DNA from: Vibrio cortegadensis
GTDB lineage: Bacteria; Pseudomonadota; Gammaproteobacteria; Enterobacterales; Vibrionaceae
Direction of reading: 5' to 3'
Assembly (NCBI RefSeq): GCF_024347395.1
Contig: NZ_AP025472.1
Coordinates: 744,001 to 808,000 of the forward strand
DNA: 64,000 bases
This document shows positions 43,672 through 52,046 of the stretch, piece after piece. Numbering within the stretch: position 1 is the first letter of the stretch; each line of letters opens with the position of its first letter. Below the pieces are notes generated by a model. The model worked only from the letters and a program-made list of their open reading frames with translations. It searched no databases and was not told the DNA's origin. Position numbers and translations under genes: made by a program.

Positions 43672-44811
43672 TTATTTATTAGCGAAAAGATATTGCAATG
43701 TATGTTGGTACATGTCGGCAAGAAGCTCTAGGTCTTCCACTTTGACACACTCATTGACCTTATGAATTGTGGCATTCACCGGGCCTAGTTCAACAACTTG
43801 ACCGCCCATACGAGCGATAAATCGGCCATCAGATGTTCCACCTGTCGTAAGAAGTTCAGGCTTGTGTTGGTTAACGGTATTTACACCAAAAACAACCGCA
43901 TCGAGTAGATCGCCAGTGTCCGTCAAGAATGGGTCGCCATTGAATGTCCACTTGAGCTCATAGTCGAGATCGTGTTTATCTAAAATGGCGCGGATACGCT
44001 CTACGATGACATCGTTACAAAGCTCGGTGCTAAAACGCAGATTAAACTGAACATTTAACTCACCAGGAACAACGTTTGATGCTCCTGTTCCGGCGTGAAT
44101 GTTGGGGATTTGGAAGCTGGTGGGAGGGAAGTACGCGTTACCATCATCCCACGTTGTTGTTGATAGCTCATTAAGGGCTAGCAGTGATTGATGAACAGGG
44201 TTACGTGCTAGGTGGGGGTAGGCGACATGCCCTTGGATCCCTTTGACACATAAATCGCCAGTGATCGAACCACGACGGCCATTTTTAACTACATCGCCAA
44301 CGGAATTGGTGCTTGATGGTTCCCCAACGATACACATATCAATATTTTCACCGCGTGCCATTAGTGCTTCAACAACACGAACCGTACCATTAATGAATGG
44401 CCCCTCTTCATCAGATGTGATGAGAAAGCCAATCGAGCCTTTGTGATCAGGATGCTCAGCGATGAAACGCTCAACGGCGACGATCATGCTGGCAAGTGAG
44501 CCTTTCATATCCGCAGCACCACGACCGTGAAGGTAGCCATCAATAATCGTCGGTTCAAATGGTGGAGTGTCCCACTTTTCTAATGGTCCAGCGGGCACGA
44601 CATCAGTATGCCCTGCGAAGGCAAACAGTGGCGCTTCGGTTCCTCGGCGAGCCCAAAAATTGGTGGTATCTTCAAAGATCATCTCTTCAATAGTAAAACC
44701 GAGTGCTTTTAAGCGATCAATCATGAGTTTTTGACATCCCGCATCTTCGGGAGTCACTGACTGGCGACCAATTAAATCTTTTGCTAAGGCCAGTACTGGG
44801 CTATCTGTCAT
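43672..44811 (-). CDS. dapE: succinyl-diaminopimelate desuccinylase
   Basis: Dinuclear zinc hydrolase of the lysine/DAP pathway. It has 379 residues (M20 family). Metal ligands are His68 and the motif GHTDVVP, Asp101 in GRGAADMKG, and the catalytic Glu135/Glu136 pair in TSDEEGP; later ligands include the Glu in GEPSS and the terminal His in NATIHKVNE. It follows yffB after 14 bases, as in E. coli. DapA is in this window too. Confidence 0.97.
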   Translation of the reverse strand: MTDSPVLALAKDLIGRQSVTPEDAGCQKLMIDRLKALGFTIEEMIFEDTTNFWARRGTEAPLFAFAGHTDVVPAGPLEKWDTPPFEPTIIDGYLHGRGAADMKGSLASMIVAVERFIAEHPDHKGSIGFLITSDEEGPFINGTVRVVEALMARGENIDMCIVGEPSSTNSVGDVVKNGRRGSITGDLCVKGIQGHVAYPHLARNPVHQSLLALNELSTTTWDDGNAYFPPTSFQIPNIHAGTGASNVVPGELNVQFNLRFSTELCNDVIVERIRAILDKHDLDYELKWTFNGDPFLTDTGDLLDAVVFGVNTVNQHKPELLTTGGTSDGRFIARMGGQVVELGPVNATIHKVNECVKVEDLELLADMYQHTLQYLFANK

Positions 44812-44825
44812 CCTTGAAAATCCTT

Positions 44826-45173
44826 TTATTTGAAAATTGAAACGTATGAATCCGCTTTGAAGCCAACATGATACTGCTCGCCAATATAAATGATAGGGCG
44901 CTTGATCATTGCAGGTTGCTCCACAAGTAGAGATATTACGTTGTCGCTATCTAAGTTATCTTTCTGTTCTTGAGGTAGCTGACGGTAAGTCGTTCCACGC
45001 TTATTTAATACGTTTTCCCAACCAAGTTGCTGGCAAAATTCGTTCACTAACGCTTCCGTTATTCCCTGCTTTCGATAGTCGTGGAACGTAAATTCAATCT
45101 CTTCGGCTTGAAGCCACTTCTTTGCTTTTTTGATGGTATCGCAATTGGGGATGCCGTACATGATGGCTGTCAT
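44826..45173 (-). CDS. ArsC-family reductase, YffB-like
   Basis: A 115-residue thioredoxin-fold protein of the Spx/ArsC/YffB family. The cysteine is in YGIPNCDTIKKAKKWL, and the chain has the family segment KRPIIYIGEQYHVGF. It lacks the typical arsenate-binding arrangement of true ArsC. The place directly before dapE matches E. coli yffB. It may reduce glutathione mixed disulfides, but the physiological substrate is unknown. Confidence 0.88.
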   Translation of the reverse strand: MTAIMYGIPNCDTIKKAKKWLQAEEIEFTFHDYRKQGITEALVNEFCQQLGWENVLNKRGTTYRQLPQEQKDNLDSDNVISLLVEQPAMIKRPIIYIGEQYHVGFKADSYVSIFK

Positions 45174-45452
45174 TTCTCTTCCTTTCTAAACGCAGTTGGT
45201 GATTTTTAGCGTAGTTAACGAATTGAGGTGCTCAATGAGTCAATTATTACGCGGTTCACCAAGTAAGTTTGCAACTTTATTATTGTGTTTAAATCCTAAC
45301 AGGAAGCGTCGAGACACACAAAATAGAGCGATAAATAATTTGTTGACCAAAAAAAAGCGCACAAACCATGCCAATTGGAGAGTTATTGATCAATCTCAAC
45401 ACACACAAACCGAAAAAAGAAATAATACTGTTGCACAGTAATGGAGGTGTCA

Positions 45453-45740
45453 ATGGAACTGAGTCCTGTTTTTGCAAGGCGACTGTATTTAGCTTTGTTA
45501 GTGGAAAGCCTTGAAAGGCCAAATGTACCGAAACTCATTGAGAAGACGGGCTGGCCTCGCCGTACTATCCAAGATGTATTGAAAGCATTGCCGGGTATTG
45601 GTATTGAGTTGATGTTTGTTCAAGATGGACGACGTCACAATGACGGCTATTATCAATTATCGGATTGGGGACCATTTGATAGTCAGTGGGTAACCGAGCG
45701 AGAAGATGATATCGCAACGAGTTTAGGCTTTACTGCTTAA
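45453..45740 (+). CDS. winged helix-turn-helix protein (HTH_43-like)
   Basis: A 95-residue protein with no membrane segment. The helix-turn-helix is suggested by VPKLIEKTGWPRRTIQDVLKAL (split at Gly) followed by a wing with GIGIELMFVQDGRR. The start at 45453 has a strong ribosome site GGAGGTG (45443-45449), so the longer in-frame start at 45441 is not used. It is probably a small DNA-binding regulator; its target is unknown. The 279-base gap upstream contains AT-rich sequence without a clear gene. Confidence 0.72.
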   Translation: MELSPVFARRLYLALLVESLERPNVPKLIEKTGWPRRTIQDVLKALPGIGIELMFVQDGRRHNDGYYQLSDWGPFDSQWVTEREDDIATSLGFTA

Positions 45741-45752
45741 ACTTGGAAAACG

Positions 45753-45777
45753 AAGCCAGCATCATGCTGGCTTTTTT
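45753..45777 (+). terminator. intrinsic terminator after winged-helix gene
   Basis: AAGCCAGC/GCTGGCTT with loop ATCAT is followed by a T-run. Confidence 0.93.
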
Positions 45778-45886
45778 AGATCTATGCATCGCTCATTCGT
45801 ATTCCTTTCGAGTCAATAATCGTTATTTCAAATTACTGAGCTGAAGTTGAGACTATGGACGGCTTCCTGCTGTTGTGTGATGTTTC

Positions 45887-46228
45887 CTATTGTTGCGTAA
45901 TATAGAGCGCAAAACCGATCCAGCTTATGACGAGTAATAGCCAAGGCAGTAATGAGGTTTTGGACTGCTGAACCTCTGACGATGAAGAGTCTGATATCTC
46001 GTCTTGTGATTTGATTTGTTGTTGCTTTGATTTTTGCTCTTTTTTCTTCGCTTTATCCGCTTGACGACTTTTCTCTTTCTGCTGTTTTTTATACAGAGTT
46101 ATCCCTTTCTCAATACCTGCTGCAACGAGCTTTGTTTGCTCTTTGGTCTGGTTAGGCTTTTGAATAGATTTTGCGACTTTCATGGCTTCTTGTTGCGTTT
46201 CCAGTGAGGTGTTGTTTTTCGTTTTCAT
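45887..46228 (-). CDS. DUF2956 family protein
   Basis: A 113-residue protein. The conserved part is SLETQQEAMKVAKSIQKPNQ and TKLVAAGIEKGITLYKKQQK, followed by a lysine/glutamine-rich coil (about 50-85) and a C-terminal transmembrane helix (LLPWLLLVISWIGFALYI), so it is a tail-anchored protein. The ATG at 46228 is preferred over a TTG at 46240. No function is known to me. Confidence 0.72.
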   Translation of the reverse strand: MKTKNNTSLETQQEAMKVAKSIQKPNQTKEQTKLVAAGIEKGITLYKKQQKEKSRQADKAKKKEQKSKQQQIKSQDEISDSSSSEVQQSKTSLLPWLLLVISWIGFALYITQQ

Positions 46229-46364
46229 GTTCTTAGTCAACTTAGGTCAAAGAGCAATGCTGAAGTGAGCACGACACTTAAATAATATCTTCTTTATTCA
46301 CTATAACTTTTACGAAGAATTAAGTTAAAGTGATTTTTTCATTTTTGTAATTTGAGACCGTGAA

Positions 46365-46832
46365 GTGCGCTACGCTTTTGAACAGTATGACCAGCATGGG
46401 TTCTTAAAAGCCCCATTGCTGGTATGGTTAAGTTGGCTTTTTCTCGCTAAGGCATGGGTTGTCTTTGTTGTGGCAGGCGCGAGCAGGGACAGTGGTGCCA
46501 AAATATTAGAGATCGTCTATCCAGATCATGCCATGCTCTACCTTGGGTTGGTGGTTGGAGTACCTAGCATTATTTATATGTGGTTGATTAACCTACGTAG
46601 CCCCGATAGAAAATGGATTAATTCAATAAGTAGTCAGGGACGTTGGGTGACGCTGTGTGTGGTGTTATTACAAGTTGTTCAAACGGCTTATCATGTCTAT
46701 TTGAGTAACGGGCTTTTTAGCTGGCCGAATGGTATTACACTATTGCTACTTCTTTGGGCTGCGATCTATTTATATAAAAGTCGAACCGTAAAAGATTGTT
46801 TTAAAATTCCTGATTTTAGTTCAGAGGCTTAG
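46365..46832 (+). CDS. DUF2919 family membrane protein, YfeZ-like
   Basis: A 155-residue protein with four hydrophobic segments (for example LLVWLSWLFLAKAWVVFVVAG and VTLCVVLLQVVQTAYHVYL). It starts with GTG. The N-terminal YDQHGFLKAPLLVW pattern and topology fit DUF2919. E. coli yfeZ likewise lies beside yfeX, so the two may function together, but the role is unknown. Confidence 0.75.
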   Translation: MRYAFEQYDQHGFLKAPLLVWLSWLFLAKAWVVFVVAGASRDSGAKILEIVYPDHAMLYLGLVVGVPSIIYMWLINLRSPDRKWINSISSQGRWVTLCVVLLQVVQTAYHVYLSNGLFSWPNGITLLLLLWAAIYLYKSRTVKDCFKIPDFSSEA

Positions 46833-46898
46833 TGATCAGAATCAAGATATACCGCAAGAAAAATATTACACTGAGCAAAAAATAAGAGAGGATTTCTC

Positions 46899-47801
46899 AT
46901 GGTACAACCGCAATCTGCAATATTGCCTGAAGCTGGCCCATTTGCACTTTATGCTCAACTAAAAGTGACAAGCAATGCCGCTGATGTATTAACTCAACTT
47001 CAAGGCTTACCTGCATTAGTAGAAGAACTCAATCAAGCGCAACCTGGATCTGATCTCACGGTCTCCGTTGCGTTTTCTCATGCCTTTTGGAAGAACTTTA
47101 GCCAAGCTGCGCCTTCAGAATTAATTGAATTCCCAGAGCTTGGTGAAGGCGATATTACTGCACCTAGTACAAATGTCGATGTGTTGATTCACTGCCACTC
47201 TAATCGCCACGACCTGCATTTCTATGTGGTACGCAAATTATTGGCTGAGATCGCAGATTATGTCGCTGTCGTCGATGAAACGTATGGTTACCGTTATCTT
47301 GATTCAAGAGATATGACGGATTTCGTGGATGGTACAGAGAATCCTAAAGCTGAGCAGCGTAAAGAGGTGGCACTGGTCGCAGAAGGGGATTTTGCTGGTG
47401 GCAGTTATGTCATGGTTCAACGTTTTTTGCATGACCTGCCAGCTTGGAACCGCTTAGGTGTTTCAGCTCAAGAGAAGGTCATTGGAAGAACGAAACCAGA
47501 CTCTATTGAATTAGATGATGTTCCTGCTGCATCTCATGTAGGTCGTGTTGATATTAAAGAGGAAGGTAAGGGATTGAAAATAGTTCGTCATAGCCTTCCA
47601 TACGGTAGCGCAAGTGGCGATCATGGCCTGCTGTTTATCGCTTACTGTAATAACGTGCATAACTTTACGGCAATGCTTGAAAGTATGTATGGCGTAACAG
47701 ATGGTAAAACCGATCAGTTATTACGATTTACACATGCGGTCACTGGCGCGTATTTCTTCGCGCCTTCTCAAGAGATGTTACTAACACTATCTATGGCCTA
47801 G
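46899..47801 (+). CDS. yfeX: Dyp-type peroxidase, YfeX-like
   Basis: A 300-residue haem peroxidase of the P-type (class B) DyP group. The catalytic Asp is in the family motif DFVDGTENP, the proximal haem histidine is in AASHVGRVD, and the distal arginine is in IVRHSLPYG. It lacks a signal peptide, as expected for a cytoplasmic YfeX. E. coli YfeX has been described as a porphyrinogen peroxidase. It is 66 bases after the yfeZ-like gene. Confidence 0.9.
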   Translation: MVQPQSAILPEAGPFALYAQLKVTSNAADVLTQLQGLPALVEELNQAQPGSDLTVSVAFSHAFWKNFSQAAPSELIEFPELGEGDITAPSTNVDVLIHCHSNRHDLHFYVVRKLLAEIADYVAVVDETYGYRYLDSRDMTDFVDGTENPKAEQRKEVALVAEGDFAGGSYVMVQRFLHDLPAWNRLGVSAQEKVIGRTKPDSIELDDVPAASHVGRVDIKEEGKGLKIVRHSLPYGSASGDHGLLFIAYCNNVHNFTAMLESMYGVTDGKTDQLLRFTHAVTGAYFFAPSQEMLLTLSMA

Positions 47802-47829
47802 TCATTAGTTCAATTAGTTACATACCTGT

Positions 47830-47859
47830 AAAGGGAAGCGAATGGTTTCCCTTTTATTT
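47830..47859 (+). terminator. intrinsic terminator after yfeX
   Basis: AAAGGGAA/TTCCCTTT is a perfect 8-bp stem followed by TATTTT. It insulates the first flagellin gene. Confidence 0.8.
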
Positions 47860-47862
47860 TAC

Positions 47863-47889
47863 TAAAGTTGCCTCAATTTTCGCCGATAA
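47863..47889 (+). promoter_or_regulatory. sigma-28 (FliA) promoter of the first flagellin
   Basis: TAAAGTTG, an 11-base spacer and a perfect GCCGATAA match the FliA consensus TAAAGTTT-N11-GCCGATAA. The leader to the ATG at 47927 is about 30 bases. Confidence 0.92.
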
Positions 47890-47926
47890 GAGAACAGCCC
47901 CTTATTTTTGGTGAATTGCAGAGCGA

Positions 47927-49060
47927 ATGTCTATTACCGTTAATACCAATGTATCAGCACTAGTTGCCCAGAGAAATCTGACGAACGCAACGGATATGCT
48001 GAACCAATCTCTGGAGCGTTTAGCTTCGGGGAGGCGTATTAATAGTGCAAAAGATGATGCTGCTGGTTTACAAATTTCCAATCGTATCGAATCTCAAATG
48101 CGAGGTTTAGATGTTGCGGTTCGTAACGCTAATGATGGTATTTCAATCATGCAAACCGCTGAGGGGGCCATGAATGAGACGACAAACATTATGCAGCGCA
48201 TGCGAGATCTCTCGTTACAATCTTCGAATGGCTCTAACAGTAAGGCTGAAAGAGTTGCCTTACAGGAGGAGATGACGGCTCTTAATGACGAGTTGAATCG
48301 AATCGCAGAGACAACATCATTTGGTGGAAAGAAGCTACTGAATGGTCAGTTTGGGAAGGCTTCATTTCAAATTGGTGCCAGTTCGGGTGAAGCGGTTCAA
48401 GTTAGCCTGAATAATATGAGAACCGATGGCATTGATATGGGCGGCTTTAGTTATACATCAATGAATGCGATGGACTCCAGTTGGCAAGTGTCACCGGGTA
48501 ATCGCCAGTTCTCAATGACATTTACGGACGCTCAGGGCCAGCCACAAACCATCGACATTAAGGCGAAAGCTGGTGATGACATCGAGGAGTTAGCGACTTA
48601 CATCAATGGTAAAACGGATCAGGTGTCGGCATCGGTTAATGATGAGGGGCAACTGCAAGTTTTTATGGCGGGTGAAAAGACGGCAGGTACCATTCAGTTT
48701 AGTGGGAGCTTGGCGGATGAGTTGTCGATGAGCTCTGGTGCTTATGAAACCGTAAATGATATTGATATCACCAATGTAGGCGGCGCGCAAAGGGCAGTAT
48801 CCGTTTTAGATACGGCAATGAAATATGTAGATAGCCATCGTGCGGAACTCGGCGCATTGCAAAATCGTTTCGATCACGCGATCAATAATCTCGATAATGT
48901 TCATGAGAATTTAGCCGCATCCAATAGTCGAATTGTGGATACTGATTACGCAAAAGAGACGACACAAATGATCAAACAACAAATCCTGCAACAAGTGAGC
49001 ACCTCAATTCTTGCTCAAGCCAAACAGACGCCCAATTTAGCGTTAACTCTACTGGGATAG
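47927..49060 (+). CDS. polar flagellin
   Basis: A 377-residue flagellin. The N-terminal D0/D1 region (VNTNVSALVAQRNLTNATDM, then LASGRRINSAKDDAAGLQIS) and the C-terminal D1/D0 region (AELGALQNRFDHAINNLDNV, ending SILAQAKQTPNLALTLLG) are conserved; the central part is short, as in Vibrio. It shares most of its ends with the second flagellin. It has a sigma-28 promoter but only a weak ribosome site, which suggests lower output than the second copy. The exact fla letter cannot be set from sequence alone. Confidence 0.96.
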   Translation: MSITVNTNVSALVAQRNLTNATDMLNQSLERLASGRRINSAKDDAAGLQISNRIESQMRGLDVAVRNANDGISIMQTAEGAMNETTNIMQRMRDLSLQSSNGSNSKAERVALQEEMTALNDELNRIAETTSFGGKKLLNGQFGKASFQIGASSGEAVQVSLNNMRTDGIDMGGFSYTSMNAMDSSWQVSPGNRQFSMTFTDAQGQPQTIDIKAKAGDDIEELATYINGKTDQVSASVNDEGQLQVFMAGEKTAGTIQFSGSLADELSMSSGAYETVNDIDITNVGGAQRAVSVLDTAMKYVDSHRAELGALQNRFDHAINNLDNVHENLAASNSRIVDTDYAKETTQMIKQQILQQVSTSILAQAKQTPNLALTLLG

Positions 49061-49062
49061 CT

Positions 49063-49094
49063 TGATATTGGTACCGATTGATATTGGTATCGAG
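49063..49094 (+). repeat. 16-bp tandem near-repeat after the first flagellin
   Basis: TGATATTGGTACCGAT (49063-49078) is followed at once by TGATATTGGTATCGAG (49079-49094), with two differences. It begins two bases past the stop codon. No terminator hairpin is visible right after the gene. The remainder of the 451-base gap up to 49403 contains no gene I can support. Confidence 0.6.
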
Positions 49095-49403
49095 TGGTAT
49101 TGCTATACCCACATTGCTCTACCCACACAGTTATCGCCTGCGAACATATCAACAAATTCGCTTTCCAACATTGAGCCTGATCGATCGTACTGCGATGGCC
49201 CTTATCCTTCCATCCTTAGTTTCAATCCACCTAAGTACTCGCCGTAGAAGTTATCAGCATCAATCAGAGGTATCGATCTTGTGCGCCCATCGACCGCATT
49301 AATTGATACTTGAGTACTTTTTTCAGTTATTTGCTCTTTTTTCCTACTTCATCACCTTTTTAGGTATAACTGCCTTTTTTATAAGAAAACCTTAAAAAAA
49401 AGT

Positions 49404-49430
49404 TAAAGAATTTCCAATTAGCGCCGTTAT
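49404..49430 (+). promoter_or_regulatory. sigma-28 (FliA) promoter of the second flagellin
   Basis: TAAAGAAT, an 11-base spacer and GCCGTTAT fit the FliA consensus. Transcription would begin near 49437, leaving a leader of about 75 bases. Confidence 0.85.
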
Positions 49431-49456
49431 TAAAAGTAACTTTGAGAGAACTACTT

Positions 49457-49479
49457 GGTTTTTCGAGACGTCGAAAACC
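49457..49479 (+). other. hairpin in the 5' leader of the second flagellin mRNA
   Basis: GGTTTTTCGA (49457-49466) pairs with TCGAAAACC (49471-49479), with one bulged base and loop GACG. It lies about 20 bases inside the predicted transcript, where such structures can protect abundant mRNAs from decay. Confidence 0.55.
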
Positions 49480-49511
49480 GCTACAACGAAAAATCAATTG
49501 GAGAAATTACC

Positions 49512-50645
49512 ATGGCAGTTAATGTAAATACTAACGTATCAGCGATGACAGCACAGCGTCACCTTAATAATTCGACAAGTGCTCAGCAAACCTCAATGGA
49601 ACGCCTATCATCAGGCTTCAAAATTAACAGTGCGAAAGACGACGCAGCGGGTCTACAAATTTCGAACCGTTTAAACGTACAAAGCCGTGGTCTTGATGTT
49701 GCAGTGCGTAACGCAAATGACGGTATTTCAATTGCACAAACAGCAGAAGGTGCAATGAATGAAACAACCAACATCCTTCAACGTATGCGTGACTTGTCAC
49801 TACAATCTTCAAACGGCTCAAACTCAAAAGCTGAGCGTGTCGCGATTCAAGAAGAAGTAACGGCGCTTAACGATGAACTAAACCGTATTGCAGAAACCAC
49901 ATCATTTGGTGGCAATAAGCTACTTAATGGCACTCACGGCACGAAATCATTCCAAATTGGTGCTGATAACGGTGAAGCGGTCATGCTTTCTCTACGCGAT
50001 ATGCGTTCAGATAACTCAAAAATGGGTGGCACAGGTTACCAAGCTGGCGAAGCAAAAGATAAAGATTGGGCGGTTAAATCAGACGCTAACGACCTTACGA
50101 TTAAGCTGACTGATACAGCAGGCCAAGAACAAGAAATCAACATTAGCGCGAAAGCGGGTGATGATATCGAAGAACTTGCTACTTACATTAATGGTCAAAC
50201 AGATTTAGTAAAAGCATCAGTTACAGAAGATGGCGCACTTCAAATGTTTGCGGGTAGCAACAAAGTATCGGGCGACGTTGAATTCTCTGGCGGTCTTGCT
50301 GGTGAGCTAGACATGCAAGCGGGTCGTAAAGAAACGGTTGATACTATTGATGTAAGAACGGTTGGCGGTTCACAAGAATCTGTTGCTGTTATTGATGCAG
50401 CACTTAAATATGTCGATAGCCACCGTGCAGAATTGGGTGCTTTCCAAAACCGTTTCGAACATGCAATCAACAACTTAGATAACATTAACGAAAATGTTAA
50501 TGCATCGAAGAGCCGTATCAAAGATACCGATTTCGCGAAAGAAACGACGCAAATGACGAAGACACAAATTCTTGGTCAGGCATCAAGCTCAATTCTTGCA
50601 CAAGCGAAGCAAGCGCCTAACTCAGCATTAAGCTTGCTAGGCTAA
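49512..50645 (+). CDS. polar flagellin, probably the most highly expressed of the three
   Basis: The start at 49512 (MAVNVNTNVSAMTAQRHLNN) gives 377 residues; GGAG is well spaced before it, and the longer frame from 49455 is not conserved. Both conserved ends match the first flagellin closely (SSGFKINSAKDDAAGLQISN; AFQNRFEHAINNLDN; SSILAQAKQAPNSALSLLG). Codon choice is strongly biased to CGT, AAC, GGT and GAA, unlike the copies on either side, which suggests very high expression. A sigma-28 promoter and leader hairpin precede it. Confidence 0.97.
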   Translation: MAVNVNTNVSAMTAQRHLNNSTSAQQTSMERLSSGFKINSAKDDAAGLQISNRLNVQSRGLDVAVRNANDGISIAQTAEGAMNETTNILQRMRDLSLQSSNGSNSKAERVAIQEEVTALNDELNRIAETTSFGGNKLLNGTHGTKSFQIGADNGEAVMLSLRDMRSDNSKMGGTGYQAGEAKDKDWAVKSDANDLTIKLTDTAGQEQEINISAKAGDDIEELATYINGQTDLVKASVTEDGALQMFAGSNKVSGDVEFSGGLAGELDMQAGRKETVDTIDVRTVGGSQESVAVIDAALKYVDSHRAELGAFQNRFEHAINNLDNINENVNASKSRIKDTDFAKETTQMTKTQILGQASSSILAQAKQAPNSALSLLG

Positions 50646-50675
50646 ATGTTAGGTTAAAGCTTAACGATAAAATAG

Positions 50676-50703
50676 AAGCCAAGTAATGTTACTTGGCTTT
50701 TTG
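50676..50703 (+). terminator. intrinsic terminator after the second flagellin
   Basis: AAGCCAAGTAA/TTACTTGGCTT is a perfect 11-bp stem with a 2-base spacer, followed by TTTTT. Confidence 0.93.
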
Positions 50704-50730
50704 CTTATCTGGATTTATTCATAGCAACTC

Positions 50731-50774
50731 TTATTACCTATGGTGTGTCTAGATTGACACTCCATAGGTAATAA
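50731..50774 (+). repeat. 19-bp-arm inverted repeat upstream of the third flagellin
   Basis: The left arm (50731-50749, beginning TTATTACCTATGG and ending GTGTC) pairs with the right arm (50756-50774, beginning GACAC) at 18 of 19 positions, around a 6-base loop. There is no T-run. It ends 55 bases before the start codon. It may be an operator or a leader structure; a TTGACA lies inside it (50754-50759) but without a well-spaced -10. Confidence 0.85.
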
Positions 50775-50829
50775 CGTTGGTATTTCTAGTGGGTTAACTA
50801 CAGGTGTACAGGAGAAAGGTATCGGTTAG

Positions 50830-51957
50830 ATGATTTCACTCAATACTAATACATCTGCGATGATCACTCAGCGGTATTTTAGCGACGCTGCTTCTGAAAC
50901 ATCTGACACGCAGCGAAAATTGAATTCAGGCTATCGGATAAACTCTGCGAGTGACGATGCCGCAGGAATGCAAATATCAAATACCTTAAGTACACAAACT
51001 CGGGGTATTGATGTTTCGTTGAGCAATGCCGCCAATGCCTACTCGGTTGCTCAAACGGCAGAGAGTGCGCTTCAAGAAAGCAGTGAAATGCTGCAGCGGT
51101 TACGATCATTATCGCTACAATCATCCAACGGTTCAAACTCTCAAGATGATCGTGATGGGATCCAGCATGAGGCCAGTGCATTAAAAGATGAACTAAACAG
51201 AATTGCTCAAACGACCACTTTTGCAGGTAAAAATCTGTTTAATGGCTCATTTGGTTCCCAGAGCTTCAACATTAGCCCAAATGCTGACTCTATATCACTT
51301 CATTTAAAAAATATGAGTACCAACCTTCCAGAGACGGGAGGGCATTATTACATTGCAAATGAAAGTGTTGATGAAACTTGGCAAGTTCCTAAAAGCAATC
51401 TCTCATTGAATGTGAAGTATGACGATGTGAGTGGGGAGAAACAAAATCAACAGATTCGACTGAAGGCCGGTGATAGTATTAATGAGGTCGCGACTTACAT
51501 TAATTCTCAACAAGATATTGTGAACGCATCTGTTACCGAAGATAGGAAGCTTCAATTGTTTATGGGGGCGTTGAGTGCTCCCAAGGGTTTTGATGTTTCG
51601 GGTAGTTTGAATGAACAGCTTGATTTTGAAGGCGGTGATTTACTCACGCTTGATGATTTAGACTTAAGTTCGCTAGGGCAGTCACAGTTGGGCGTATCGC
51701 TTGTCGATACGGCGATGAAATATGTCGATTCATACCGCAGTGAAATTGGTAGTTTTCAAAATCGAGTAGAAGTCACCATTGATAACCTGCATAGCATAAA
51801 TCAGAACATGACCGCGTCTAAAAGCCGAATTAAAGATGCCGACTTTGCCAGAGAATCTGTTAATCAGTTTAAATCTCAAGCCTTACAACAAGCGACATCG
51901 ACTTTATTGGTTCAAGCTAAACAGATCCCTAGTGCAGCATTAGGCTTATTATCTTAG
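50830..51957 (+). CDS. divergent flagellin (third copy)
   Basis: A 375-residue flagellin that keeps the overall plan (MISLNTNTSAMITQRYFSDA; NSGYRINSASDDAAGMQIS; FQNRVEVTIDNLHSINQNM; LLVQAKQIPSAALGLLS) but differs much more from the other two. For example, it has ESALQESSEMLQRLRSLSLQ and a different central region. No sigma-28 or sigma-54 promoter is visible in the 184 bases upstream; a large inverted repeat is there instead. It may be a minor or differently regulated filament subunit. Confidence 0.95.
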   Translation: MISLNTNTSAMITQRYFSDAASETSDTQRKLNSGYRINSASDDAAGMQISNTLSTQTRGIDVSLSNAANAYSVAQTAESALQESSEMLQRLRSLSLQSSNGSNSQDDRDGIQHEASALKDELNRIAQTTTFAGKNLFNGSFGSQSFNISPNADSISLHLKNMSTNLPETGGHYYIANESVDETWQVPKSNLSLNVKYDDVSGEKQNQQIRLKAGDSINEVATYINSQQDIVNASVTEDRKLQLFMGALSAPKGFDVSGSLNEQLDFEGGDLLTLDDLDLSSLGQSQLGVSLVDTAMKYVDSYRSEIGSFQNRVEVTIDNLHSINQNMTASKSRIKDADFARESVNQFKSQALQQATSTLLVQAKQIPSAALGLLS

Positions 51958-51997
51958 TTTATTTCCTTAGTTTACTCGATTGGTTTTACTGGAATAA

Positions 51998-52027
51998 AAA
52001 AAATGCTGCCATTAGGCAGCATTTTTA
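51998..52027. terminator. bidirectional terminator between flagellin and crr
   Basis: AAAAATGCTGCC/GGCAGCATTTTT with loop ATTA is flanked by A and T runs, between convergent genes. Confidence 0.95.
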
Positions 52028-52046
52028 CGTTTTAGAGTAGCTAATA

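Noticed and set aside
45196..45441. Open frame of up to 81 codons directly before the winged-helix gene (ATG at 45235 also possible)
   Set aside because: Composition is strongly basic without a recognisable fold, there is no good ribosome site, and the region must hold the promoter of the downstream gene, whose real start has a strong ribosome site at 45443-45449.
49062..49302. Two overlapping short frames in the gap between the first two flagellins
   Set aside because: No ribosome site, low-complexity translation, and the first codons come from the 16-bp tandem repeat.
50754..50782. Sigma-70 promoter using the TTGACA inside the large inverted repeat
   Set aside because: No -10 is present at 16-18 bases; the nearest candidate is 21 bases away.
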